From positions 22,520 to 86,519 of the forward strand of contig JALGUJ010000004.1 in assembly GCA_029820945.1 (NCBI GenBank): 64,000 nt of DNA. Direction: 5' to 3'. Below are positions 26,628 to 35,413 of this stretch, piece by piece. Numbering within the stretch: the stretch's first letter is position 1; each line of letters starts with the position of its first letter. Below the pieces are notes generated by a model that was not told the DNA's origin, searched no databases, and worked only from the letters and a program-made list of their open reading frames with translations. Position numbers and translations under genes: made by a program. This DNA is from Candidatus Zipacnadia bacterium. Its GTDB lineage: Bacteria > Armatimonadota > Zipacnadia > Zipacnadales > UBA5352.

Positions 26628-29600
26628 TCAGCGCCGTATCGCCAGCGTGCGCACCGCCTGTGTGCGCGCGCCTCCGTCCGACGCCGCCTCGACCTGTACC
26701 AGATACATGCCACTCGGCACGGCCACGCCGGCCTCCGAGCGGCCATCCCAGAGCACCTGTGATGAGCCCGCCGGTCGCAGCCTGCCGCGCTCAATCACCC
26801 TGATGGTGCGACCCGCTATGTTGAGTACCCTCACCGTGCATTCGGCCGCCGTGGAGAGGGTGAAGCTCATCTGCGCGCCGCCCGCCCGGGTAGGCTCCAC
26901 GCTCAAACTAGAGAGTGTAAGCGCTCCGGCCGCTTGAGTCAACCTCAGAACCATCGGCCGCGACCACTCATCCTCCCGCAACTGAATGGTGTGGCGCGCC
27001 TGGCGTCGGAGATCCACCACGGCGCCCGTGGCCTCATCGCACAGCGCGACCGCGTATCCGCGCGGTATTTCGCCGGGGTCGGGGCACCAGACCTCCACGG
27101 TCTGCCCGGGCGCGGCCTCGATCACGAGCTTCCAGGTCGCCTCCGCGCGCTGGGTTGGTGCGAAGATGCCCGCCAACCGCCGGCCGGCCGCCGCGCTGTC
27201 AAGGAAGTACAGGTCAACACCCCCGGGCGCCGGTGGCGGGCTCTCCAGGGCTGCGGCCGACCCCACGCGAGATGAGACGCCGAAGTAGTTGTCCCGGTCG
27301 CTACCGCCGACGCATCGGGCGCACAACTGCGCCATCCACTCGTCCTGCGTCTCGTCGATGTCCGCCGCGAGGCTCTGGATCGCCACCACCGAGCCCGGCC
27401 GCGGCAGCGTTAGCGAACAGGGCTTCTCCACCCGAACCCAGAAACCCTCCCACGGCTGGATTGCCGAGTCCCCGATGTGCAGGAAGGGCGCGACCAGCTC
27501 GTAGCCGTTGGTCGCGGGGTCATAGGTCCACAGCACCTCGCGGATGACGTTGGCCGCGGCGGCGCTGGCCAGGTCCATCGTCGTCCCCTGGTAGCACACC
27601 GTCGCCGCCATCATGTCCATGGGCCCCACGTAGGCGTTCGCCAACTGATGCCATCCCGGGTCGAGCTCTATTGAGAGGCTGCCGGAGGGCGCCAGATTGC
27701 CGGCCGGCGTGAAGGTCAGATACTCGTCGAGCTTCAGCCAGTAGCCGCGACCCAGACGCAGGGGCAGAGTGCCCGGGCCGGAGTAGACCGTGTAGTCGCC
27801 CAGCGGCTGGGAGTAGCGGGCCATCCGAAGCTCGCCGGGCGCAAGCTGGAAGAGCGTCGTCGGCTCGCGATCGGCCGGTTCCAGCGGGGAGCCCAAGAAG
27901 TACATCCCGGCCTGCAGCGTCATCGGGCCGTTCGCGAGCGACTGCACGGGTCCGAAAGGCGTCACGTCCGTGTGCTCGTTGCCGTGCACGTCCACCGCCG
28001 TGACCGCGTAGTAGTAGTCCACCCCGTCGGTGGTCGTGACGTCCAGGTACTCGCTCGCTTCGGGATCGCTGACCTCCGCGATCCGCTGTATCAGCGTGAC
28101 GCTGTTGAAGCTGCGCGGCGCCCGATAGACGGCGAAGACGTCGAAGTCGGCCGGCGCGGCGTAGGGGTCCCAGCCGACGCGAATGGCACCACCGTCATCG
28201 GCGGGCCGATCCTCAGCGTACACGCCCTGCACCGCCGGAGGCGGGTTGTCATTGGCCGACTGCACGGGGCCGACTGTGACCGGGTCCGACGAGAGCGTCG
28301 CGCTCGTCGCCAGCACCCGGTAGAAGTAGCTCGTGCCGTCGGTGACGGACGTGTCGAGGTACTGCGTGGTGCCTGCCGGCACCCGCGCGATCTCCGCGAA
28401 CTCGCCGGCGCTGCCCCGCCTGCGCAGGATGACGTACTCGGTCACGCTGTTGCTGCCCGCACCGTCGTCCAACGAAGTCTGCCACTCGAGCGTGATGCTG
28501 CCGCCCTCGTCGCCCTCGGTATCCTGAGCACTGAGGTCGCGCGGGGGCCGCGGGCGCAGCTCGATCCCCAGGCTCCGCGCGCAGTTGATGCGGCCGCGGC
28601 CGAGCTTCCCCGCGAAGCCCGGGTTCAGCGCGTCGATGTTGTCGCAGCCATCCCCGATGGTCGCTATCAACTCACCGGGGCCCATGCCCGGGTTCTGCCC
28701 GAGCAGCAGCGCGGCCAGGCCTGAAACGAGGGGTACGCTGAACGACGTGCCGGAGTTCGTATCGTAGTAGCTGCCGAAGTCGGGGAAGCCCGGGTCGTAG
28801 TAGCCGGGACCGTACATCCCCTCCCCGGGCGCCATGCAGTCCACGAAGGTGCGGCCGCTGCTACCGTCGTAATTGCTGAAGGACGCCCGCACGTCGTTCC
28901 GGTCCGTCGATCCGACGCCCAGCACATGGTTGTCCACGCCCAGGTTGGGGCCGTCGTTGCAGACCGGCGACTCCCAGGTGCTGGGGCTGTCGGTCAGCTC
29001 GCCACCCGTGTTGCCGGCTGCGGCAACCACCAGGATGCCCGCTTCATAGGCCTGGGCAATCGGCGCGCTGAAGGACTCGAAGTAGTCGCCGCCCACCGAG
29101 AGGTTTATGATGTCGGCGCCCATGTCGATGGCGTAATCGATGCCCTCGATCACCTGAGACACGCTCGCGCCGCCGTCGTCGGGGAAGACCTGGATGGGCA
29201 GTATCTGCACGCGCCAGGTGACGCCGGCCGTGCCGAAGCCGTCGTTCCCCACCGAGGCGGCAAGGCCCGAGACGAGCGTGCCGTGGCTCACCTGATCGTC
29301 GCGCGTGCCGTTGCCGTCGTCGTCCACGCCATCCGGCTCCGGATTGGCGTCCGGCGTATCGTTGACGAAGTCCCACCCGTGCACATCATCGACGAAGCCG
29401 TTGCCGTCATCGTCGATGCTGTTGCCGGGCACCTCACCGGGGTTCGTGTAGATCTGAGCCGCCAGGTCAGGATGGTCCAGGTCCACGCCGGTGTCCACGA
29501 CGGCGATGACCACGTCGGGCGAGGTCGTCGTCACGTCCCAGGCCTCGGGCGCGCGGATTAGCGGCAGATGATACTGCTGCGGGTACTCCGGGTCATCCGG

Positions 29601-29987
29601 GACCAGCGTCGGGTAGATCATCCCGTCCGGCTCCACGAAGAGCACCGATGGATCCATCAGGGCCTTGACCTTCGCCGCGTGCAGGTCGGCTCCGGGCGGC
29701 AGATCGACGACGAGGACCCGCCCGCGGGCGAGCTTCCTCCTGACCACCCCGCCCGTCGTGGCCTCCAGCGCCGAGACCTGCGTAGGACGCATGGTGGGCC
29801 GCACCCCGACGAGCAGGCGATGGGGCGCCTGGTGAGGACCGGGCGGCGCCCCGAGGGCGAAGCCCGCCCCGAGCAGCAGCAACGCGCCGAGGGCAACAGC
29901 GAGAAGGCCGCGGCGGGCGCTCCGGCCGGCCGCGGCCGTGGGTACGATGCTCCTGGCGGGCGTGTCAATCGACCTCCCGGCGCTCAT
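26628..29987 (-). CDS. Secreted subtilisin-like protease with FN3 and FlgD-like Ig domains (second of two)
   Basis: About 1119 residues from ATG 29987; the track start at 30356 runs into the upstream paralogue. A hydrophobic segment (LLAVALGALLLLGAGFALGA) is the export signal. An inhibitor-like prodomain (about 57-130) precedes the S8 domain with catalytic Asp165 (VVDTGVDLDHPD), His235 (SHGTLVSG), Asn326 (AAAGNTGG) and Ser415 (SGTSFSVPL). IDDDGNGFVDD and VDDDGNGTRDD look like Ca-binding loops. Two FN3-like domains and a long beta region follow, then a FlgD-like Ig tail (VRVLNIAGRTIRVIERG, SGMYLVQVEA). Such tails act as sorting or anchoring domains in related secreted proteins. It lies 10 nt after its paralogue. 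Confidence 0.9.
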   Translation of the reverse strand: MSAGRSIDTPARSIVPTAAAGRSARRGLLAVALGALLLLGAGFALGAPPGPHQAPHRLLVGVRPTMRPTQVSALEATTGGVVRRKLARGRVLVVDLPPGADLHAAKVKALMDPSVLFVEPDGMIYPTLVPDDPEYPQQYHLPLIRAPEAWDVTTTSPDVVIAVVDTGVDLDHPDLAAQIYTNPGEVPGNSIDDDGNGFVDDVHGWDFVNDTPDANPEPDGVDDDGNGTRDDQVSHGTLVSGLAASVGNDGFGTAGVTWRVQILPIQVFPDDGGASVSQVIEGIDYAIDMGADIINLSVGGDYFESFSAPIAQAYEAGILVVAAAGNTGGELTDSPSTWESPVCNDGPNLGVDNHVLGVGSTDRNDVRASFSNYDGSSGRTFVDCMAPGEGMYGPGYYDPGFPDFGSYYDTNSGTSFSVPLVSGLAALLLGQNPGMGPGELIATIGDGCDNIDALNPGFAGKLGRGRINCARSLGIELRPRPPRDLSAQDTEGDEGGSITLEWQTSLDDGAGSNSVTEYVILRRRGSAGEFAEIARVPAGTTQYLDTSVTDGTSYFYRVLATSATLSSDPVTVGPVQSANDNPPPAVQGVYAEDRPADDGGAIRVGWDPYAAPADFDVFAVYRAPRSFNSVTLIQRIAEVSDPEASEYLDVTTTDGVDYYYAVTAVDVHGNEHTDVTPFGPVQSLANGPMTLQAGMYFLGSPLEPADREPTTLFQLAPGELRMARYSQPLGDYTVYSGPGTLPLRLGRGYWLKLDEYLTFTPAGNLAPSGSLSIELDPGWHQLANAYVGPMDMMAATVCYQGTTMDLASAAAANVIREVLWTYDPATNGYELVAPFLHIGDSAIQPWEGFWVRVEKPCSLTLPRPGSVVAIQSLAADIDETQDEWMAQLCARCVGGSDRDNYFGVSSRVGSAAALESPPPAPGGVDLYFLDSAAAGRRLAGIFAPTQRAEATWKLVIEAAPGQTVEVWCPDPGEIPRGYAVALCDEATGAVVDLRRQARHTIQLREDEWSRPMVLRLTQAAGALTLSSLSVEPTRAGGAQMSFTLSTAAECTVRVLNIAGRTIRVIERGRLRPAGSSQVLWDGRSEAGVAVPSGMYLVQVEAASDGGARTQAVRTLAIRR

Positions 29988-29997
29988 CTCCGGGCCG

Positions 29998-32900
29998 CTA
30001 TCGGTCGAGCTGCAGGCTTCGAATGGCGCTGACCTGCTGCCCATCGGCTGCGCGCGCCCGCACGCGCACGAGGTAGGTTCCCGCCGGAGCGGGAGCGCCG
30101 GACGCGTTGCGCCCATCCCATGTGACCTGCTGCGGGCCCGCTTCCTGGGCCCTGTCGGCGACCAGGCGCCGCACGGTGCGACCCGCGATGTTGAGGACCT
30201 CGATGTCAACCGACCCGGCCCGGGACAGCGAGTACGCCACCTGCGCGCCCCCACCGGCCGGCGCGACACTGAGCGCGTTGACGGCGAGCGCCTCAGCGCC
30301 ATCTCCGGCGATGCGAAGCGTGAAGGCGGCTTCACCTGGCTCGTCGCCGACGTCATAGCTGTATCCTGTGCTGGTCCTGAGATAGACGGAGCGGCCGGTC
30401 CGGTTGTCGGTCAGCACCGGGCGGCAGTCGGCCGGGAGCTGCGACAGGTCCGGCCAGCTCAGACGCACCGTCGCCCCGGGCATGGCGCAGGCCACGCGGA
30501 TCTGCCACTCCGCCTCGTCCTGCGACTGCGCGAAGTCCGTGGCCAGTCGCGCGTCGGCCGCGCCGGGCCGCACGAAGTACAGGTCCAGGTCCGTGTCCGG
30601 CCGCGGCGGTGAGATGACGCCGTTGAGTTGATCGGCACAGGAGCTCACGCCCAGGAAGTTGTCCGTGTCCGCGACCTCGCCGGCCTCGGCGACGAGTCGC
30701 AGCGCCCATCCGTCGAACGAGGGCCTCTCCTCGTCGCGGGCTGCGGCGGCGACGCCGGTCGGCTCCTTCAGCACGAGGGTCGCGGGCCGGCGAGCAAGGA
30801 AGAGCACGCCCTCCCCGCTCTCGATCTCGCTGCTCGCGAAGGGCAGGTTCGCCCCGGTGATCAGCCGGTAGCTGTTCTCGAACGGATCGTAGCCCCAGGC
30901 GTAGTCCCGCGTGTAGCCCAACTGGTTCGACGTCTGCAGGCTGACGGGGGTTCCCTGGCCGATTCCGGTCACCTCGGTGTCCGCGAAGTTGAGCGTGCCG
31001 GCGAAGGGGTTGCCGAGCTGGTTCCAGCCGGCGACCACCTGTTGCTCGAAGTCGCCGGCGGGCGCGCCCTCCCCGCTGACGTTGACCACGATCGGCTCAT
31101 CGGTCTTCAGCCACCACGCCCGGCCGAGGGCCTGCTGGAACACCGCCGCGTTCGGCGTGGTGGACCAGATGACGTAGGCACCGCCGTCGAGCGTCGGATC
31201 CCAATAGGCCAGGTCCGAGTCGCCATCGTCATCGATCCCGAGGATGTCGGCGATGTGCCGGGCCGCCGGATCGGACGGGACGGCGCCTACGGCGATGATC
31301 GACAGACCCGCCGGATACTCGAAGGCGAAGTTCGGGTTCGAGATGGCCGGACCGGCGGGCGTGACGGTGGTCTCCTCGTTCTCCTCATCGTCCACGCCGG
31401 TGACGGCGTAGTAGTACTCGGTGCCGTCCACCGTGGTTCGATCCACGTAGTGCAGCGCGGCGCCGGGCGACTGCGTTGCCAGCGGCTCCATGGCACTGAC
31501 GTCGGTGAACTCGCTGCCCGCTCGGTAGATGCGGTACTCCGCGATGTCGTCCGGCGGGTCATAGCCGTGCCAGCTCAGGGTGATCGCGCCACCTTGATCG
31601 GCCTGCGTGTCCACCGCCACGAGGTTATCCACCGCAGCGGGCGGCAGGTCGTCGCGCGCTATGGCCGGCCCCGCCGTCGCGGAGGGAACGATGTTGCTCG
31701 CGTCCAGGGTGTTGACCTGGTACCAGTAGGGAGTGTGGTCCGGGACCGGCGCGTCGATGAAGGCGTCCGTGCCCGGCTCCAGGCTGGCGATCTGACTGAA
31801 GTTGCCCGGAGCGCCCGGGATGGTGTCGCTCTCCGGTGCCCTGAGCACGTTGTAGCCCGTAACGTCGTCGTCGTCCTGGGGCGGCAGGGTCCAGGTGACG
31901 GTGATGCTGCCGCCCTCGTCGCCGAGGGTGTCGCGCGCCTGCAGGTTCGTGACCGGGTCGGGCGGCACGTCAAGGCCCAGCGCTCCGGCGGTATTGATCC
32001 GTCCCTGCCCAAGCGTGTCGGCGATCAGCGGATTCTGCTCGCTGATGTCGTCGCAGGAGCCGCGGATCTGGTTGATGACATCGTTCGCGGAGAAGCTCGG
32101 GAAATGCCCCTTCACCAGCGCCGCCAGGCCGGCGGCGATCGGGCAGGCCATCGACGTGCCGCTCATCGGGCCGTACGGCGTTGCCAGATCGGGGAAGGTG
32201 GGGTTGTAGTACAGCGTGCTGAGCACGTCCACGCCCGGCGCCATGACATCCACGAAGTTGTAGCTGGAAGCGTCGCGGTTGGTGAAGCTCGCAGCTATGT
32301 CCGCGCTGTCCGTCGCGCCGACGCCCAGCACGTTGTTGGTGGCACTCGGATCATCGCCGTCGTTACAGACCGGCGACATCCACGTTGCCGGATCGTCGGT
32401 GAACACCCAGGACTCATTGCCTGCGGCGCACACAATGACGACGCCCGCGGCATTAGCGGTCGCGAAGACCGAGTTGTAGATACTCGAGTAGGCGCCACCG
32501 ATGCTGAGGTTGATAACGTCCGCCCCGTTGTCGATGGCGTACTGCACTCCGGCGACTACCGTGCTGTCCGTGCCCGAGCCCAGGAGGTCGAGAACCCGAA
32601 CCATCATCAGTTGGCATGCCCAGTCGTGCCCGGCGACCCCGATGCCGTTGTCGGTCGTAGCGCCGACGAGACCGCCGGCGTGACTCCCGTGGCAGACCGC
32701 CCCGGGGGTATAGAGGTCGCCCGAAGCCACCGGGCCCGCATCGGGGTCGTTATCGTCATCGATGAAGTCCCAGCCGTGGATGTCGTCCACGTACCCGTTG
32801 CCGTCGTCATCCTCCCCGGGGTTGCCGGCCAGCTCCGCCTGATTCACCCAGTACTTGTCCACCAGGTCCTCGTGATCCGGGTCATATCCGCTGTCGCAGA

Positions 32901-33411
32901 TGGCGACCACAGTCGAGGCCGTGCCGGTCTCAATGTCCCAGCCGGTGGGCGCGCTGATCTTCGGCCAGTGCCACTGCTGGGGGTAGAGCGGGTCATCGGG
33001 GACCGCCGTGGCGTACTTCAGGTAGTCCGGCTCTGCCGCCGCGGCGACGGTCTCACTCGCCCACAGGTCCCTGCCCTCGACCACCGACATCCCCTCGGGC
33101 AGGCCAACAACCACAACGCGGGTGTTGGGGATCGCGCTGGTCAGCGTGCACTTGTTGGCCGCGAGCCTGTCCTGGAGCTGCGCCATAGTGGTGCCCGGCG
33201 CAAGCTCCACGAGGACGCGGCCTGACACTGCCAGATCCGGCACCGTCTGCTGGCCCCCGCCACGCGTGCTCATCGTGTACATGCGCGGGCTGACGACCTC
33301 TGTGTCGAACGCCAGCACTCCCGCGGACGACAGGACGATGAGGGCGAGCACGGCGCAACAAACGAGGGGGGATCCGGAACCGAGCCCGAAGCGGCGTCGG
33401 CCGTACATCAT
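29998..33411 (-). CDS. Secreted subtilisin-like protease with FN3 and FlgD-like Ig domains (first of two)
   Basis: A 1137-residue protein from ATG 33411 (GGGAGG 9 nt upstream; a second ATG follows directly). Signal peptide PLVCCAVLALIVLSSAGVLA, prodomain about 50-135, then S8 residues Asp173 (ICDSGYDPDHED), His241 (CHGSHAGG), Asn332 (CAAGNES) and Ser420 (SGTSMACPIAAG). DDDGNGYVDDIHGWDF is a Ca-binding-like loop. FN3 domains (VTNLQARDTLGDEGGSITVT) and a FlgD-like Ig C-terminus (IEVLNIAGRTVRRLV, AGTYLVRVRA) mirror the downstream paralogue domain for domain, so the pair arose by duplication. Transcribed from the promoter at 33476-33504. Confidence 0.9.
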   Translation of the reverse strand: MMYGRRRFGLGSGSPLVCCAVLALIVLSSAGVLAFDTEVVSPRMYTMSTRGGGQQTVPDLAVSGRVLVELAPGTTMAQLQDRLAANKCTLTSAIPNTRVVVVGLPEGMSVVEGRDLWASETVAAAAEPDYLKYATAVPDDPLYPQQWHWPKISAPTGWDIETGTASTVVAICDSGYDPDHEDLVDKYWVNQAELAGNPGEDDDGNGYVDDIHGWDFIDDDNDPDAGPVASGDLYTPGAVCHGSHAGGLVGATTDNGIGVAGHDWACQLMMVRVLDLLGSGTDSTVVAGVQYAIDNGADVINLSIGGAYSSIYNSVFATANAAGVVIVCAAGNESWVFTDDPATWMSPVCNDGDDPSATNNVLGVGATDSADIAASFTNRDASSYNFVDVMAPGVDVLSTLYYNPTFPDLATPYGPMSGTSMACPIAAGLAALVKGHFPSFSANDVINQIRGSCDDISEQNPLIADTLGQGRINTAGALGLDVPPDPVTNLQARDTLGDEGGSITVTWTLPPQDDDDVTGYNVLRAPESDTIPGAPGNFSQIASLEPGTDAFIDAPVPDHTPYWYQVNTLDASNIVPSATAGPAIARDDLPPAAVDNLVAVDTQADQGGAITLSWHGYDPPDDIAEYRIYRAGSEFTDVSAMEPLATQSPGAALHYVDRTTVDGTEYYYAVTGVDDEENEETTVTPAGPAISNPNFAFEYPAGLSIIAVGAVPSDPAARHIADILGIDDDGDSDLAYWDPTLDGGAYVIWSTTPNAAVFQQALGRAWWLKTDEPIVVNVSGEGAPAGDFEQQVVAGWNQLGNPFAGTLNFADTEVTGIGQGTPVSLQTSNQLGYTRDYAWGYDPFENSYRLITGANLPFASSEIESGEGVLFLARRPATLVLKEPTGVAAAARDEERPSFDGWALRLVAEAGEVADTDNFLGVSSCADQLNGVISPPRPDTDLDLYFVRPGAADARLATDFAQSQDEAEWQIRVACAMPGATVRLSWPDLSQLPADCRPVLTDNRTGRSVYLRTSTGYSYDVGDEPGEAAFTLRIAGDGAEALAVNALSVAPAGGGAQVAYSLSRAGSVDIEVLNIAGRTVRRLVADRAQEAGPQQVTWDGRNASGAPAPAGTYLVRVRARAADGQQVSAIRSLQLDR

Positions 33412-33475
33412 CGTAGACCGCCTCCCACCGGACGAATGACGCGATGACAGCCCTGTGGGGCTCTCAATCCTGCCG

Positions 33476-33504
33476 ATGATACCAACTTCCCACCGGTGTG
33501 TCAA
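33476..33504 (-). promoter_or_regulatory. Sigma-70-type promoter for the subtilase operon
   Basis: On the minus strand TTGACA, 17-nt spacer, TATCAT, ending about 65 nt upstream of the ATG at 33411. Perfect -35 and spacing make this one of the best promoters in the window. Confidence 0.8.
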
Positions 33505-33830
33505 CCTGACGGCCCGAGCCCCCTGGAGCCTGCGACAAGCCCTCAGGATCGGGTCCTACCACCTCACGACGGCATCTGCGTCAGGCCGCCTGAGGCCGGG
33601 CGGCGTCTGACCCGCGGGGTGCGCTCCCGGTCGCGGCACGCCTACCGCACACCGGCGCGGACGAAGCCTGGACCGCGGGCCACGGCCACCTCCCACACCG
33701 CCCCTGCGCGCGACCTCCTGTGTCCTCCCCGATGCCTCGCGCACGCCGGGGGCGCGAGGAACCCCAGTCTGGACCCCGCCACCCCTCATGGCGGCCTGCT
33801 GAGGCCCCGAACAGGCCCGATTCCGCTCGG
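33505..33830. other. Intergenic stretch between divergent promoters, no gene seen
   Basis: About 326 nt of GC-rich sequence between the minus-strand promoter (33476-33504) and the plus-strand promoter (33831-33859). The short ORFs on both strands here lack ribosome-binding sites, motifs and sensible composition. No hairpin with a U tract or repeat was recognised. Confidence 0.5.
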
Positions 33831-33859
33831 TTGACTCGCCTGTGGGGGTGTGCTATACT
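33831..33859 (+). promoter_or_regulatory. Sigma-70-type promoter for yvcK-gap-pgk-tpiA
   Basis: TTGACT, 17-nt spacer, TATACT. Transcription would begin near 33866, giving an unusually long leader of about 175 nt before the ATG at 34043. Confidence 0.85.
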
Positions 33860-33864
33860 CGCCC

Positions 33865-34000
33865 CTGCCAGCCGAATCGGGCGCCCCGGCGGCAGGGAGC
33901 TGTATGCCTGCCGGAACATGCAATACGGGGAGCAAAGCCCCGGCGAGTGTCGCGCTCTCATCGATCTTCCTGCGGCGACGGCCCTTCCGACACTTGGCAG
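33865..34000 (+). promoter_or_regulatory. Structured leader RNA of the yvcK-gap-pgk-tpiA operon
   Basis: Right after the predicted start of transcription a 136-nt domain is closed by CTGCCA (33865-33870) and TGGCAG (33995-34000). Inside are a bulged hairpin GGCAGG/CCTGCC (33891-33912), a hairpin CGGGG-AGCAAAG-CCCCG (33926-33942) and a long-range stem AGTGTCG/CGACACT (33946-33952/33988-33994). The last strand abuts the closing stem directly, so the two could stack coaxially. This is riboswitch-like architecture, but it does not match any class I know. Pairings were found by eye; no covariation data. Confidence 0.5.
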
Positions 34001-34042
34001 CACCGGGTCTGCACGCGATGACAGGGGCTGACGGGTGACGAG

Positions 34043-35332
34043 ATGACAAGCGCGTTGCGCAGAACCCTCGGCTGGCTCTATCCAGGTCTGAAGGTGAAGC
34101 GCTGGCTGGCTCTGCTGACGGTCGGCCTCGCCGCCGTGAGCTTCGGGACGCTCCTGATTGCGAACCTGAGGGTATTCGAGCTGATAGGACCGCTGGGCGG
34201 CCCGCGCCGGGCGCCCATGGTCGGGGCCCTGGCCGCCCTGCTCGGGCTGTTCCTCGTCGCGATCTCGCTGCGGCAGCTCGTCCGCTCGGTGGCCTGTGCC
34301 CTGCATCCGGAGGCGGACAGCCGGCTTGTCGACCTGATGCTCAATCAGCGGCGACTCCAGGGAGGACCCCGCGTTGCCGCAATCGGCGGCGGCACCGGGC
34401 TCTCGACGCTATTGCGGGGCCTCAAGGCCTTCACGACCAACCTCACCGCGGTGGCCACCGTCGCGGACGACGGAGGCAGCTCGGGCAGGCTCAGGGCGGA
34501 CATGGGCGTCCCGGCCCCCGGCGACATTCGCAACTGCCTCGTCGCGCTCGCCGATTCCGAGCCGCTCATGACCGAGCTGTTGCAGTACCGCTTCAACGGG
34601 CAGAGCGGCGGGCTCAACGGCCACAGCTTCGGGAACCTTCTCATAGCCGCGCTCACCGAGATCACCGGTGACTTCGAGCAGGCCATCCGGGAGGCCAGCC
34701 GCGTTCTGGCCATCCGCGGCCGGGTGCTGCCCCCCACCGCCGAGCCCGTGACGATCTGCGCGAAGATGACCGATGGCAGCGTGGTGCGGGGGGAGTCGGC
34801 CGTCACCGGCGCCGGGAAGCAGATCGATTACGTGTACATGGACCCGCCCGGGCCCCGCGCCGTCGCTGAGGTCATCAGGGCTATCGAAGAGGCGGACCTC
34901 ATCGTGGTCGGGCCCGGCAGCACCTTCACGAGCGTCATCCCCAACTTCCTTGTGCCCGAGGTCGCCGAGGCGGTGCGCGGCGCGCACGCGATCAAGGTGT
35001 TCGTCTGCAACATCATGACCCAGCCCGGCGAGACCACCGGCTTCAGCGCCGCGGACCACGTCCGTGCCATACAGCGGCACACCGGCGAGGTGCCCTTCGA
35101 CTACGTGCTCCTGAACAGCGCACCGGTCGATGACGGGGTGCTGCGCAAGTACCGGGCCACCGGAGCCGATCTCGTCGAGCCGGACTACACTGAGGTGGCG
35201 CGCATGGGCCTGATCCCCGTGCGCGCCGAGCTGGTCAGCCTCTCGCCGGACGGCTGGGTTCGCCATGACCCGGAGGCGGTCGCCGCCAAGCTCATGGAGT
35301 TGCTTGAGGAGCGAGCCCCGGTGCTGGTCTAG
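34043..35332 (+). CDS. yvcK: YvcK/CofD-like UDP-N-acetylglucosamine-binding gluconeogenesis factor
   Basis: A 429-residue protein. Two membrane segments (WLALLTVGLAAVSFGTLLIA and MVGALAALLGLFLVAISL, about 21-90) precede the CofD-like Rossmann domain with IGGGTGLSTLLRGLK, VADDGGSSGRLR, APGDIRNCLVALAD and GHSFGNLLIAALTE. YvcK proteins bind UDP-sugars and are needed for growth on gluconeogenic carbon and for cell-wall balance. The membrane-anchored form is known in several phyla. Lying upstream of gap-pgk-tpiA in one unit fits a role at the glycolysis/gluconeogenesis branch. ATG 34043 is preceded by a weak GGGTGACGAG site. Confidence 0.9.
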   Translation: MTSALRRTLGWLYPGLKVKRWLALLTVGLAAVSFGTLLIANLRVFELIGPLGGPRRAPMVGALAALLGLFLVAISLRQLVRSVACALHPEADSRLVDLMLNQRRLQGGPRVAAIGGGTGLSTLLRGLKAFTTNLTAVATVADDGGSSGRLRADMGVPAPGDIRNCLVALADSEPLMTELLQYRFNGQSGGLNGHSFGNLLIAALTEITGDFEQAIREASRVLAIRGRVLPPTAEPVTICAKMTDGSVVRGESAVTGAGKQIDYVYMDPPGPRAVAEVIRAIEEADLIVVGPGSTFTSVIPNFLVPEVAEAVRGAHAIKVFVCNIMTQPGETTGFSAADHVRAIQRHTGEVPFDYVLLNSAPVDDGVLRKYRATGADLVEPDYTEVARMGLIPVRAELVSLSPDGWVRHDPEAVAAKLMELLEERAPVLV

Positions 35333-35413
35333 GCTCTACCGCCCCCGCGCGGGACAGCCCATTCTCCTGGCTCGCACCAGAGACGTCTCGTATATACCCA
35401 AGGAGGGATCCAA

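Noticed and set aside
30628-33225. Long plus-strand ORF (865 residues) opposite the first subtilase gene
   Set aside because: Antisense shadow caused by GC-rich codon bias; composition is Arg/Gly/Val/His-rich and no domain is present. The same applies to 381-1478 minus, 4420-6621 minus, 6546-8534 minus, 11088-14681 minus and 58031-60985 plus.
33926-33945. GCAAAGCC string in the yvcK leader suggesting a c-di-GMP-I riboswitch
   Set aside because: The partner element (GGCAAACC and the conserved GGGACGCAAAGCC context with its 3' strand) is missing; here the string is a simple hairpin loop.
33581-34306. Minus-strand ORF (241 residues) across the yvcK promoter
   Set aside because: No ribosome-binding site, low-complexity composition, and it overlaps the yvcK promoter, leader and coding start on the other strand.
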